64,000 bases of DNA from Tachypleus tridentatus (Eukaryota; Arthropoda; Merostomata; Xiphosura; Limulidae). This document shows, piece after piece, positions 24,346-35,709 of this stretch. Below the pieces are notes generated by a model, which saw only the letters and a program-made list of their open reading frames with translations, made no database searches and was not told where the DNA came from. The stretch covers positions 70,586,447 through 70,650,446 of the forward strand of contig NC_134835.1 of the NCBI RefSeq assembly GCF_004210375.1, in the 5' to 3' direction. Every line of letters starts with the position of its first letter. Position 1 is the stretch's first letter. Made by a program: the position numbers and the translations under genes.

Positions 24346-26524
24346 AATGGTATCATGTAAACGGTCTGTACAAATATACACTACCAAAACTTCTTGCTTA
24401 GATAACACAACGTTTTTAGAAGTGTAGGTTATTTTTATTTAAAATAGAAAGTATAAATATGAACGTTTCGGGAGTGGAGAAAAGAGCTATTTGATCCACC
24501 CCTCTGGTGTTTTTAACTATAAACTAGCAGTTACACGTGACGCAATTCCTAAAATAAACAACACAGAAAACATTTGCATTGAGACAAAATATTTATTCAC
24601 TTACTGAAGTACTATCATTCCCTCTCGGTATTGAAAACATATACAAAATTATCCTTTAAGATCCATGTCACAGTTTATCACATAATACTTCAATATCCAT
24701 AAAAAATAAATAATTTTAAACTAACAAGTGATACTATTATTAAAAGAATCAAAATTCGACATTTTCATTGGTTCTATTCTTTTTAAAAATTAAAAGAGTT
24801 AATCCACACAGCTGTGAACATGCACTCTTCACTTCACTAAAACACGTGCCCATTCTGTATTATACCTTTTATTTCTTCTTTCGAGTGTATGCGTTAACTG
24901 CAGACCGTTGGTTTACACCTATAAAGTCCATCAAAGAGTCTATCCAAGTTGACCACTCCATAGGCATTAGACTTAAGAGTTTTATCAACAGTTGCTTTCA
25001 GTCTTCGATAGAGGGATTCGCCCTCAGGAGGAAAACGAGAAACTAAAAAAAAATATTAGTATGTATATTAAAATTCTTAATCTGTGGAAAACAGTAGCTG
25101 TGTAATAAAGTTCAAAAGATAAAAGTGTTATCAAACTATTTTTAAAAGTTGAATTAAGGTTGCATTATAATACGTTAAAAAAACTGTTTTCCTACAACAG
25201 CAAATAAACCTAAGTTTTCTCTTCGATCCGTGTAACCGTTATTTTAGAGAATGTTTATGTGCAATATATTGTTGATTAAAAGATTCTATTATTAATTACG
25301 AGATAGTTTAAAATCATTCCGCTGGTTACTCATTACCTGTTTCTATACTCTTGGTTGTCTTGGATCTTTGAATTAAGTTTTTACTTTCTGACGTCACATG
25401 ACCAAGACTCAAACTTCACATGATACACACAAAGTAATTCAGGTCACACGTGTGACTGTCATGAGATTGAGTGTAAAGGTCAGTTTTGTTTCTTTCTAAG
25501 GATTATTAATACAAATTTATAAAGTTATATCTGAATCGCCAAGCTTGGCATGTACATGAAATTTCTAACAAGGTTCTAATTTCAGTTTGTTAAATGTAGG
25601 AAAAAAAAAAACTTAAACGAAAGGTGATTAGTGCTATAATTACTGTTCCAACACATCACGGGTATAAACTGTAACTTATCCTGGAAGGTAGGCCTGCCTT
25701 TCCCTACAAAAAATATTCAATTACAGCTTACTACAAAGGACTTACAGCTCTGTTTTTCTGTCAATTCAACACCACGACATAGTAAAAATATTAATTTAAC
25801 CTGGTGCAGTTTGCTGAAAAAGGGATGCTAATACCACGCCTCTCTTGCTCGTAATTATACCCTACTATTCGTTTTAACGTCCAAAGCCTTTCCGTTTCTC
25901 GGTTTTGTTTAAAACATTTATTCGAGAGTACTTCATTGTGAGAATGTTAACAAAACGAGACACCATTTCTTCTGCTACAGCAGGAAACTGCTATTAAAAT
26001 AATTACAACAGACCACTGTGCAAATTAGGTGCACTAGTGAAATAAGTTTTTTATTTCTCGGTGTATTAAAAACCAATCACAGAGAGCTTTTAGGGCGCGG
26101 CATAAGAAATGTATTGATATGATTCGTTAAAACAATTTTGGTTTCTGCCTACAAATCCATACTAATTACATTTTTATGCAGCTACTATATGTTACAGTAA
26201 AGGTATGGAAATTAGATTATTCCTCCCCGATATGAAAAATAAACCAAAAATAACAACATATTTTGGCATGATCCGGAAGCCATTATTTTGTGTCGGGAAA
26301 AATGTACGCTCAATGTGTTATTCGCAAGTTTATCCATGTTTTAGTAAGTGTGAAAATCGTAAAAATGCTACTTTACTTATCGGAAGATGATTACTTATAT
26401 TAACCTTACACAAACCTAGAATAACATACAAACGATTTTTACAACTTTTCTTGGAATGTATGTTTTTTTATACTCTAGAGATGAACGTTTATTAATCTCG
26501 TCAATTTATGAAGGATTCTTGTTG

Positions 26525-26636
26525 TTTGAAGCTAAGCAAAAATCATCACGGGCTGTCTGCACGCTGCCCACAACGAGCATCGAAACCCGGTTTTTGAGTT
26601 GTAAGTCCGCAGACACACTGCTTTGCCAGAGGAGCT
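26525..26636 (-). mobile_element. SINE family B
   Basis: gctgcccacaacgagcatcg, aaacccggtttttgagttgt, aagtccgcagacacactgct. Confidence 0.75.
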
Positions 26637-27351
26637 CTATGAAGGAACAGGGTGATTTTTTAACATTATAATGAAGTACTTCAAAGGGTCTTAGTTTATT
26701 TATTGTATTCGTGAAGTATGATGAAAAGTGAAAGGTTACAAAGTACTAAGCATGTGGCATTAACCCTAACATCAGTTGGAGTTAATCAACACTAAAACTT
26801 CCAAACTACTGTATCAAAATAACTTACGTATAACACAAAAGTAGAATAAAATGAGCATCTGGCATAGTAAATAAATTACTTATGTGACAACAATCTATGG
26901 GTCGCTATGAATTAAATAAATTTGTGAAAATCCTTTCATAAAACGTACACAACTCCGAAGACCTATTTTTGAAAGTATTAAAAGGCCGCTTTTTTTACTT
27001 TTGAAAATCATACCTTCAGACAATAACGGTTTGAATATGTTTTCCTCGTGACAGGACTTCACTCAGATTAACAGTTAATGATTATTATTTATTTCAGAAT
27101 TGGTTACGAAAGCACTTTTTAAGATGCAACAGAAACACAAAGGAAGTTTAAAATATCGAGTTTCGCTTATGCTTGTTAATAAAAAAATAATCTTAAAGCG
27201 GTAATTCATGCTCAAGAGTGAAAACCTCGGGTTCCATGGCAACACTTAGTTGTGACCAAACTTAAATGTCTTTACAGTGAAAAAAAAAAAAAAACCCTAA
27301 GAATTTGAGTTCGAATTTCGCGTCCTTCTCGTCTTAACACATAACAGTATA

Positions 27352-27523
27352 CAGTGGAACCCCTTTAAAGCAGCCTCCTTCGGGACTGAGACAAACTAGC
27401 CTGATTAGAGGGGTTCAACTGTACATAATTAGGGATTATGTAAACCAAAAAAGGGACTGATTGAATGACCACTTTCAAGGGGTGACCGAATCTGAGGAGT
27501 GGCCGCTTAGAGGAGTTCCACTG
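27352..27523 (+). mobile_element. Pogo-like MITE, copy 1
   Basis: A 172-bp non-coding element with ends cagtggaacccctttaaag and (reverse complement) cagtggaactcctctaag, flanked by TA at 27350-27351 and 27524-27525. An internal inverted end word (gaggggttcaactgta, 27409-27424) makes three end-like copies in one element. The ends resemble pogo/Tigger-type termini. Confidence 0.75.
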
Positions 27524-27706
27524 TATTTCAAAACTGTGTATCAGGATGAAGAAAGACATGGATCTTCCTCTTGTTTTCTTCAGCAAAAGGTCACATGTTT
27601 TAAAAAATTGTTAATTATTTTCTGTTGGGATAGTGATGTAATTAAAATAACCTGAAAACGTACACTTAATTACTGCATAGAACTGCTGTTCGGTGAGAAC
27701 CCTATA

Positions 27707-27864
27707 CAGTGGAACCCCTCTTAAGCGGCCACCCCTTGAAAGCGGTCATTCAATTACAGTCCCTTTTTTGTTTACATAATCCCTAATTATGTACAGTGGA
27801 ACTCCTCTAATCAGGCCAGTTTGTCTCAATACCCAAAGGTGGCAGCTTTAGAGGGGTTCCACTG
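27707..27864 (-). mobile_element. Pogo-like MITE, copy 2 (inverted relative to copy 1)
   Basis: Reverse complement of copy 1 throughout, including the internal third end word (gtacagtggaactcctctaa at 27791-27810) and the block cattcaatt-acagtccctttttt. TA flanks are at 27705-27706 and 27865-27866. Confidence 0.8.
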
Positions 27865-27871
27865 TATTTCT

Positions 27872-27985
27872 TTCTTATAGCAAAGTCACATCGAGCTATA
27901 TGCTGAGTTCACCGAGGGGAATCGAACCCCTGATTTTAGCGTTATAAATCCGTGGACTTACTGCTGTACCAGCTGGGGAACCAAT
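27872..27985 (-). mobile_element. SINE family B
   Basis: atagcaaagtcacatcgagc, accgaggggaatcgaacccc, tagcgttataaatccgtgga. Directly beside MITE copy 2. Confidence 0.85.
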
Positions 27986-27999
27986 AGGACGAAATAAAA

Positions 28000-29555
28000 G
28001 GTTTCATGTATTTAGATGACAAGTAAACATCACATACTGTTACAACTCCGAAATACTAGATGATCTTTCCTACCGTTTTCAAAAGACCGAAAATTATCCT
28101 AAAAAGATCACAGTTACTTTAAAATATTTTTTACAACCAGTTTCAAAAAATATTCCATTTTTAGTTTCAACTAACTGTTTCAAGATAAACAGAAATTCAT
28201 TGTAAAAGTATTTATAATAAAATGGAAAAGAATCAAAAACAATATCTTAGTTTTATTATCTTTGCACCTAAATACGCCAACATTCGCGGGCTAATGCAAC
28301 ATGCCTCCGACACACAATCCCAATATGGCTAATTTCTACACTAGAAAAACAGAAAATTCTGTATCACTGCTTGGGATCTGCAGAAAAGTATCTCTGTATT
28401 AAATCCCAGATAAGCTGGTTGATATAAACATGAAAAGTTCACGAAAATCCCAAATCCTTACTGAAATAAAATTGAACTAAAGGCAAAAATTTAATTACTT
28501 TAACTTTTTGACCCCTCCCCCTAATTTGGTATATTCTACATTTTTTTTTATGTGAATCGATCATGTAAAAAAGTATATTTGTACCAAACCCCGAAATACA
28601 CTGGAATAATTGTAAAATAAACCCAAAACTTATGAATTTGGTGGCATCTTGCCCTCGCTATAATTACTAAAAACTAACAAATCTATTTTTTTTGGTCAAT
28701 GTGTGGAACGCGTGAAAAAAGTCTTTTAACCTAATTCTATGCAAAGTACGGCCAAATAATTTCCCCAAAGCCGCAAAATGGGCAAATTCAACTTGATTTT
28801 TACGTCAACGTGTCCATCGCATGAACATTTATATTTGTGGTTATTTTCATATTGATTTCTGCAAGTGTAACCGCAGAGGAGCGCAGAATATACACGTTTG
28901 GGTTGTTTCACATTTTACACCATAAAATCCCTAAAATAAATTTAAAAAAGGCGTATTAGAACATGATATAACCCTAAAAGGTTCAAGTCAATCCGTCATG
29001 AAACGAAGGAACGGTCATCAATTGAAAGGTGTTTAGAAGAAAAACAATTGAAAAACTTCCTCTTCAGAGACGTAACAACACACAGCCAAATTCGAAGAAA
29101 TAAACTGCGAAACTAATATTTTAACCTGACGTTTCTTAAGAACTAAAAAAACGCCCTCTTTTACATGTCTAAACTACAAACTTTCACAATATCTAGATAT
29201 CTTCTTATATTTCATATTATCACGCTTATTACATTCTATAAATATCTGAAGCTGACACTTTAAACTGTAAAATATGACAACATTCTTTAACGATCTCCCT
29301 TACTTGATTTATTAAAATCACGTCTATGCTTCAAACAGTTTACGCTAATCTTTCCAGTTGCGTCAGTTAGATGGTTTCGTAGTTATACAAAAACAATTTT
29401 TCCTTTGAATGGCCACATTTACAGCTCCCTGAACTCGTGCGATTACGTAACTTTGACATCACTGTTGCATAATCAATGTCTGAATTTATAGACTCAGTAA
29501 AGACAAGATTAGGTCAGTGTTAACAGGTTTAGAAATTGACTTGTTTTTTAATGTT
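28000..29555. other. Non-coding, nothing recognised
   Basis: AT-rich with only short ORFs (for example 28726-28911 minus). No repeat family was recognised. Confidence 0.5.
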
Positions 29556-29569
29556 TCTAGGCATGTGAT

Positions 29570-29826
29570 TGTTTGTTTGTTTTTGAATTTCGCGCAAAAC
29601 CATACGCGGACTATCTACGCTAGCCGACCCTAATTTAGCAGTGTGAGACTAGAGGAAAGGCAGCTGGTCATCACCACCCACCGTCAACTCTTAAGCTACT
29701 CTCTTACCTATGAATAGTAGGATTGACCGTAACTTATAACGCCCCATTTTTGGTGTGACGAAGATTTGAATCCGCGATCCTCAGATTACGAGTCGAGCGC
29801 CCTGACCACGTAGCCATGCCGGGCTG
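29570..29826 (-). mobile_element. SINE family A with imperfect target duplication
   Basis: Complete. Flanks taggcatgtgat (29558-29569) and taggtaagtgat (29828-29839), two mismatches. Confidence 0.88.
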
Positions 29827-30177
29827 TTAGGTAAGTGATGCCTGCTAGCCAAACAGTCTAATGTCTAAAAGTGACTTATTATTACCTCATACACAAAAAT
29901 GTTAAGTTACTAAACATCGTGAAATTGCGTAAATTATGCCTAACACCCTCTTACACGTCATTTATTTATGCTTTAGGTAAGGGCTGCATAATTTAAAATT
30001 TTGTCGCATAATGTTTCTTTTTTTCTGCGTAATCAGCAATTTTATAGAACCTAATACCATACTTTTTAACCTTGTTCTGACTCGCAAAAGTCGAAGAACG
30101 GCATTTAGTACAATTATTGATATAATCTTCGTTTTGGTTTTCCACATACACTCAGCAAATAATAAATACGTCATTAC

Positions 30178-30226
30178 CTGCTGATATTCAACCAATGTCA
30201 TATGCACCATTTGTATTTGACTAACA
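30178..30226 (-). other. Possible 49-bp micro-exon of an unknown gene
   Basis: On the minus strand a pyrimidine-rich acceptor (ttgtttatttttcag) precedes 49 bases that read VSQIQMVHMTLVEYQQ, followed by a cag|gtaatg donor. No neighbouring exon was found, so this may be chance. Confidence 0.2.
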
Positions 30227-30229
30227 CTG

Positions 30230-33130
30230 AAAAATAAACAACAAATGAACCAGGTGTCTTATTACAACCTGAGACTCCACGGGCAAAGATTCGTAACATT
30301 TATCATACTGAGTCGAGGTAACAAACACAATTTCTAGTTCTTTATATAGTTACTTTGTATGTAAGCTGTTGATCGAGTTCCAGCAACCAGAACACAACCA
30401 CAGACACTATCAGTCGAACTTATAACACCTCTCACCAAGATACTTTATGATAACAATGTGCACATCTGAAGTAAAAACAATTAGTTAGCAAAAGAAATAT
30501 GTGATGACAAGTTACATATCAGGATAGGATATCGCGTAGGAGAGATTCCATAATGACTTAAGCACACATATCGTACAGACCCGATCATTGTTCTACACTT
30601 ATATTTACTGATAATACCAATTTGGGTTTTTTTTCTTTTACATCGCAATGAATTCGTTCGTGAACTCACATACGGTAGTTTGTTTCAGCCGCGTTTTACA
30701 TCAGAAAACACTACGCGAAAGTTAATTTCATTTTCAAGTAAATGTTTTCTGCAAGGTTTACAGGAATAAAAACTGCAATTATCACTAATTAAAAAGTTGA
30801 GAATACGTTTTAAAGAAATAGTTTAAGTATCTTATAACGAATTCATGCTATTTTCGGAGATGGATGTGCCCTTTTTATATTTTATCGAAAAAAGTGTTGC
30901 ACATTCGTTTCAGATTATGAAAAACTTGTAATTAGTCATTTAAAAACACTGATCTTTAAAACACATGCTAAAGTTTGTTCACATTATATGTAAAAAATAT
31001 TAATGGCGTGCAACAATAAAGGTTAAAAACCCTAACCCTCTGTTTGCAGTTCAGTTGAATTGTTCTTCCAGTACAGATGCGGTTAAATTAGCCACTTCTG
31101 AAACAGTTACATCACAAAACTATTCACCATCGAAAGCATCCTATTTCGCGATAAAGTATGCAAGACAAGTCATTTTGACATCTGGAAGTGGTATTCGATG
31201 TTAACAAGGAAAGAACAGATCATTTCACTACCCGTAGAAATCACTTCAGAGACGTAGAGAAAACTCCAAATGTATCACCTTAAGTAATACAGTAGTCCAC
31301 TGAAACCAAAGTACGAACTCCCTCAGAGCTTTAGAAAGTTTGTCGTAACACTAAATGAAGAACATTTACTTAACTGGCAACAAAAGTTTAGACAATATTT
31401 TATCGTCTTACTGGTGATACAATATTTCAAAAACAGCAACAAGCATGTCGCTGGTTTTTACAAGGAACTTATGACGGTAATTTAAACGTTTAAGGAGCCC
31501 AGAAAAATTTCATGGTAACTACCACATACTCTCAGACTATGGTATTGGCTTCCTTAACACAGTAAATTAACATCAATTTTGAATTAATTATATGACAATA
31601 AATATAGTTCATCAAGACAAAAGCATTCATCCACACGACCATATGCTAGCTTCTCCGCATGATGAAAGAGTAAACAAGAAATCCATTGATTTTATTTTCC
31701 CAAGTGATTCTAAGTTTCTTACACAGAAATCGTCGACTGAGAACGTGTAAAACAAGAGGGAGACAACAGTAACTACAAACCACTGTGAAAAAGCGTCCTG
31801 CTGTGGACATTGTGTTTCAGCTCAATAGCCCATAATCAAGGTTGTTGCAAAGAACACCTCTGTTGATGGAAGAAAGGGATGTAAGGCCTATGCGCTTATT
31901 CCTGCATAGTTTACATAAATCACGTACATATCTCTATGGTAAGTAACAACAACAAAATATATGTTGATATTGAAGTTGTTGATGAATTAGATAAGTCGGT
32001 CTATTTTAAAACGGGTTTTTTCAAAAGGAATTATGAACGACGTAATAAATTCATACGACCACTGACAACTTTATCACTGTTGTCAGTTTCTGGAAGGGAA
32101 GGTGGGATAAGACGGCCACCTTAATTTTGAATGCAGTTTCTATCAATCAAGATTAATGTCATGAAGCTTTAAAACGATCCTTATTTTATTATAAATGTCG
32201 TTCCTAGTTAAAACAAAGACGTGCATGTTTTTTAGGCATCGAAAATATGCACTCCTCGTGTTCGTGAACCATTTCACCTATGAGATTTGATAAAAAGAAT
32301 CTCCAAAACAGGGTAAACTGGACGTCATCTAATTTAAAATAAATGCTACATTTATCAACTTCATTGAAATACTTTTTAAATAATAATTTATAAGATTCCA
32401 ATAGGGGAAAGTTGTCTCATCTCAAACTACTCATCACAAAGCAGTCGCACATTATAAGAAACAAACTCAAATTGTGTTCCTCCTCTGACTGTCTCTAAGT
32501 TCTTATTGTTTGAAATCAGCAAAGTAAAATGCCCTCAAATATTTACGTTGTATCCATAAACAAACTTACCTGCTTACCTTACATTAAACAGGTTTAAAAA
32601 CAATACACTGAAATCACGCTTTCAATATATTATCATTCACTTTTGCTAGTGAGTTTATGCACGGTGTAACGTGAACAATAGTTGTATATAATTTATTAAT
32701 GGCAGCACGTCATAACTTACAATATACAAAGGTTTTCGTTATATTGAAGGCTGCCGTTTCACTTCATTTTCTCCTAAACACCGATTTAGTCACTAGCCAG
32801 TCATTCTTAATGACGAGAAACCCACCGGAAATAAAAATGTATCTCAGAACGGCTGGTATGGATATTAACACTTTCTACTAAAGCAGAGAATAACGTTGTT
32901 CTGTGTTTTATTAGATACTAGCCAGTTAAGTACACACTTTTAATTTGCTCTATATGTTTACTAATCTGACGTAGTACACGTACTGATAAAAATCCCTGTT
33001 TAAATTACATGACACGTTTAAATTTATTCTAAGCTACATTACTTAACGATCAGGATAAATATCTTTAGTTAGCAGGAGGAATCAGATCTTCGTCCGATAT
33101 TAGTGTTAATACAGTGAAAAACGGTTACAA
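30230..33130. other. Non-coding, nothing recognised
   Basis: AT-rich, with short ORFs only. No SINE of either family was seen in this stretch, unlike the rest of the first 45 kb. Confidence 0.5.
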
Positions 33131-33190
33131 CCAGACAGCGTTATTAATATATATTAATATAATATATATATATAATATATTAATATAGGG
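33130..33190. repeat. AT palindrome/microsatellite
   Basis: An alternating TA/ATATTAAT tract (attaatataatatatatata and its mirror) that can fold into a long hairpin. Confidence 0.7.
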
Positions 33191-33254
33191 CAAAGAACAA
33201 AGTTCTTAGTTTATATAAACTTTCCCTTAAACCAATTCCTGTTACCCGTCTTTA

Positions 33255-33335
33255 AAAGGATAAGCTCAGGGGTTCGATTCTTCTCGGTGGACGCAGTTCA
33301 TAGCCAGCCTGATGTGACTTTACTAATCACAATCC
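33255..33335 (+). mobile_element. SINE family B fragment
   Basis: ctcaggggttcgattcttct, ggtggacgcagttcatagcc. Confidence 0.65.
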
Positions 33336-34019
33336 ATTCTACGTTTCAAACACGAGGCTACACACCCACGTAAGCACTAGTCAACCATTGGATATAAATG
33401 TAAGAAGTTCTGAACCCTGCTTTAAAACTAGGCCTGAAAGTGGTAATTACGCTTTTTCAGTGACTGTTGTTTTTTTAATCCAACTGTGTGATCACAGTTT
33501 CGTGACAAGCGCCCCATAAACTAAGTAATCACAAACACTATGACACGATAGAAAACTTGATTTGCGAAAATGCTGTCTTTAGACTTTTTAAAAGTTTGTA
33601 AGTAACGCGTTTAGTATCCTTGCATAGTATACTACACATCAAAAGAAAATACAATCTGTATGCATGTTGTAAAAGTGAAAGCGTTCTAAATCTTCTACAA
33701 AAATATTTTTAAGCCTCATCTCATCTACATCTATCTTTATGTATAGTTGGAACAGCATCAATTTCATGACGTTACAAATGTTTAAAACTAATAAAATTTT
33801 AATCCGTTCAATGTTAATGTTGAAGAAATGTTGGGATTTTTCTTTTCCTCATTTGAGCTGGAACAATTTAAAGAAAAATTAATAAAGTTTGATATTACTG
33901 CACTATACGATAAATTTCTGGAATTGATACAGCACACATTTTTAAAATAAATAGATATACAAATAAAAACTAAACTCAAAAACCAAAACCAAAAGTTCTA
34001 TACGCACGCAAACGTTCGG

Positions 34020-34240
34020 GTAGTGAAATTTTCGAATCAAAGTCCTCTATGTTAACAACGTTAACAGATTTACAGTTAAAATCTAGGATTCGAAAACCAA
34101 AACTCAACATTCTCTAAGCAGGGAAACGTCGTCTAGGGAAATTTTAGACTGAAAGTACTCCATGTTTACAACGTTAACAGATTTACAATGTTAAAATCTA
34201 ATATTCGATTCTCTTCAGTTTACTCCACGAATCTGGATTT
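34020..34240 (+). repeat. Tandemly duplicated SINE B head fragment
   Basis: Two units about 125 bp apart share gttaacagatttaca, ttaaaatctaggattcg or its variant, and gggaaattttagac. The second matches the family B head (gatttacaatgttaaaatct, attcgattctcttcagt). gttaacaacgttaac in unit 1 is a palindrome. Confidence 0.6.
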
Positions 34241-34723
34241 GTTCAGAAAAACCGTGAAAATATTCATAAGATTAGAAAACTACATTTTTGTCAAAAGTAT
34301 TTAAAGTAAAAACAACTAACAATTCTTTGGATTTTTTGAGTATTCCTGTGTTCTGGAATCAAAAACGATTTAACTAAATACAACACTGTAGATGATAAAA
34401 GATTTGTATGGAACTGTGGAATACATCTGTGCATAAGATAACGTGCTGGCAAAAAAATATGTTACACTATATTTGACTGCTTCTTCTGGTTATATACAAT
34501 ATCCTTGTACAACCCGCAAGCTAACTTATGTTTTTAAAAGGTAATTATAACGTTGGTCAGAAATCTACAAGCAACTTATAGTCAAATATAATGCAGGCCA
34601 GGAAATTACAAACTGTTCTTCCTACAGGTCAGGTTATGTACAGATTCTGTTTTCAACTTATACATAGAATGGCATCTTAATAAACGTAAATCATTATAAA
34701 ACAGCCAAGAAATGTTTATTCAA

Positions 34724-35119
34724 AAACAAGCTAGATCAGATAAACAAAGAAACGTGACCAAACAAGCTAGATCAGATAAACAAAGAAACGTGACCAAACA
34801 AGCTACATCAGATAAACAAAGAAACATGACCAAACAAGCTAGATCAGATAAACAAAGAAACATGACCAAACAAGCTAGATCAGATAAACAAAGAAACATG
34901 ACCAAACAAGCTAGATCAGATAAACAAAGAAACATGACCAAACAAGCTAGATCAGATAAACAAAGAAACATGACCAAACAAGCTAGATCAGATAAACAAA
35001 GAAACATGACCAAACAAGCTAGATCAGATAAACAAAGAAACATGACCAAACAAGCTAGATCAGATAAACAAAGAAACATGACCAAACAAGCTAGATCAGA
35101 TAAACAAAGAAACATGACC
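34724..35119. repeat. 36-bp minisatellite, 11 units
   Basis: Eleven head-to-tail units of exactly 36 bp, near identical except for the first three (gtgacc for atgacc in two, gctacatca in the third). Because 36 is a multiple of three and the unit lacks stops in these frames, a 138-codon frame on the plus strand (12-residue repeat KQARSDKQRNMT) and a 133-codon frame on the minus strand stay open. I see no promoter, splice site or homologue supporting translation. Confidence 0.95.
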
Positions 35120-35169
35120 ACTTCTTAAAATTATCAATAAAACTAATCCATTTCCTTTAGAAGAAATGT

Positions 35170-35282
35170 GTTTTTCTTATAGCACAGCCACGTCAGGTTA
35201 TCTGCTGTGTTCACCGAGGGGAATCGAAACCCTGATTTAAGTACTATAAATCCGAATACTTAACCACTGTCCCACCAGGAAA
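35170..35282 (-). mobile_element. SINE family B
   Basis: tatagcacagccacgtcagg, caccgaggggaatcgaaacc, ctataaatccgaatacttaa. Lies just after the 36-bp minisatellite. Confidence 0.8.
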
Positions 35283-35489
35283 CTTTTTAAGAACAGACAT
35301 TGAACAAGCTTAAACTCAAATTACTTACTTTTCATTAAATTTAATGAAGATTAATAAATTAATCTATGCGTTAAGCACAAAATTAAAGACTCCCGATAAT
35401 AAAAACACTGTACCTAGTAGAAACAATCACCAGAAGAAACGTTGACTAAATCATATCTTACAATACCCTCTGTGATACCCACGAACACT

Positions 35490-35701
35490 GTTTGTTTATC
35501 TTTTGAATTTCGCGCAAAGCGACACGAGGGCTATATGCGCTAGCCGTCCCTAATTTTGCACTGTAAGACCACCTACTGCCAACTCTTGGGCTTCTCTTTT
35601 ACCAACGAATAGTGGAATTGACCGTCACATTATAACACCCCCACGACTGATAGGGCGAGCATGTTTGGCGTGACAGGGATTCGAACTGGCCATACCGGGC
35701 C
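35490..35701 (-). mobile_element. SINE family A, internally deleted
   Basis: gctatatgcgctagccgtcc is present. About 30 bp before ccacctactgccaactcttg and part of the tRNA head are missing. Ends ggccataccgggcc. Confidence 0.88.
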
Positions 35702-35709
35702 TATTTAAT

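Noticed and set aside
34720..35121. 133-codon minus-strand frame rich in Cys and Leu
   Set aside because: It is the antisense of the 36-bp minisatellite and stays open only because the unit length is a multiple of three.
34712..35128. 138-codon plus-strand frame with a 12-residue repeat, as a gene
   Set aside because: It coincides with the minisatellite, with no flanking coding sequence, splice sites or recognised family.
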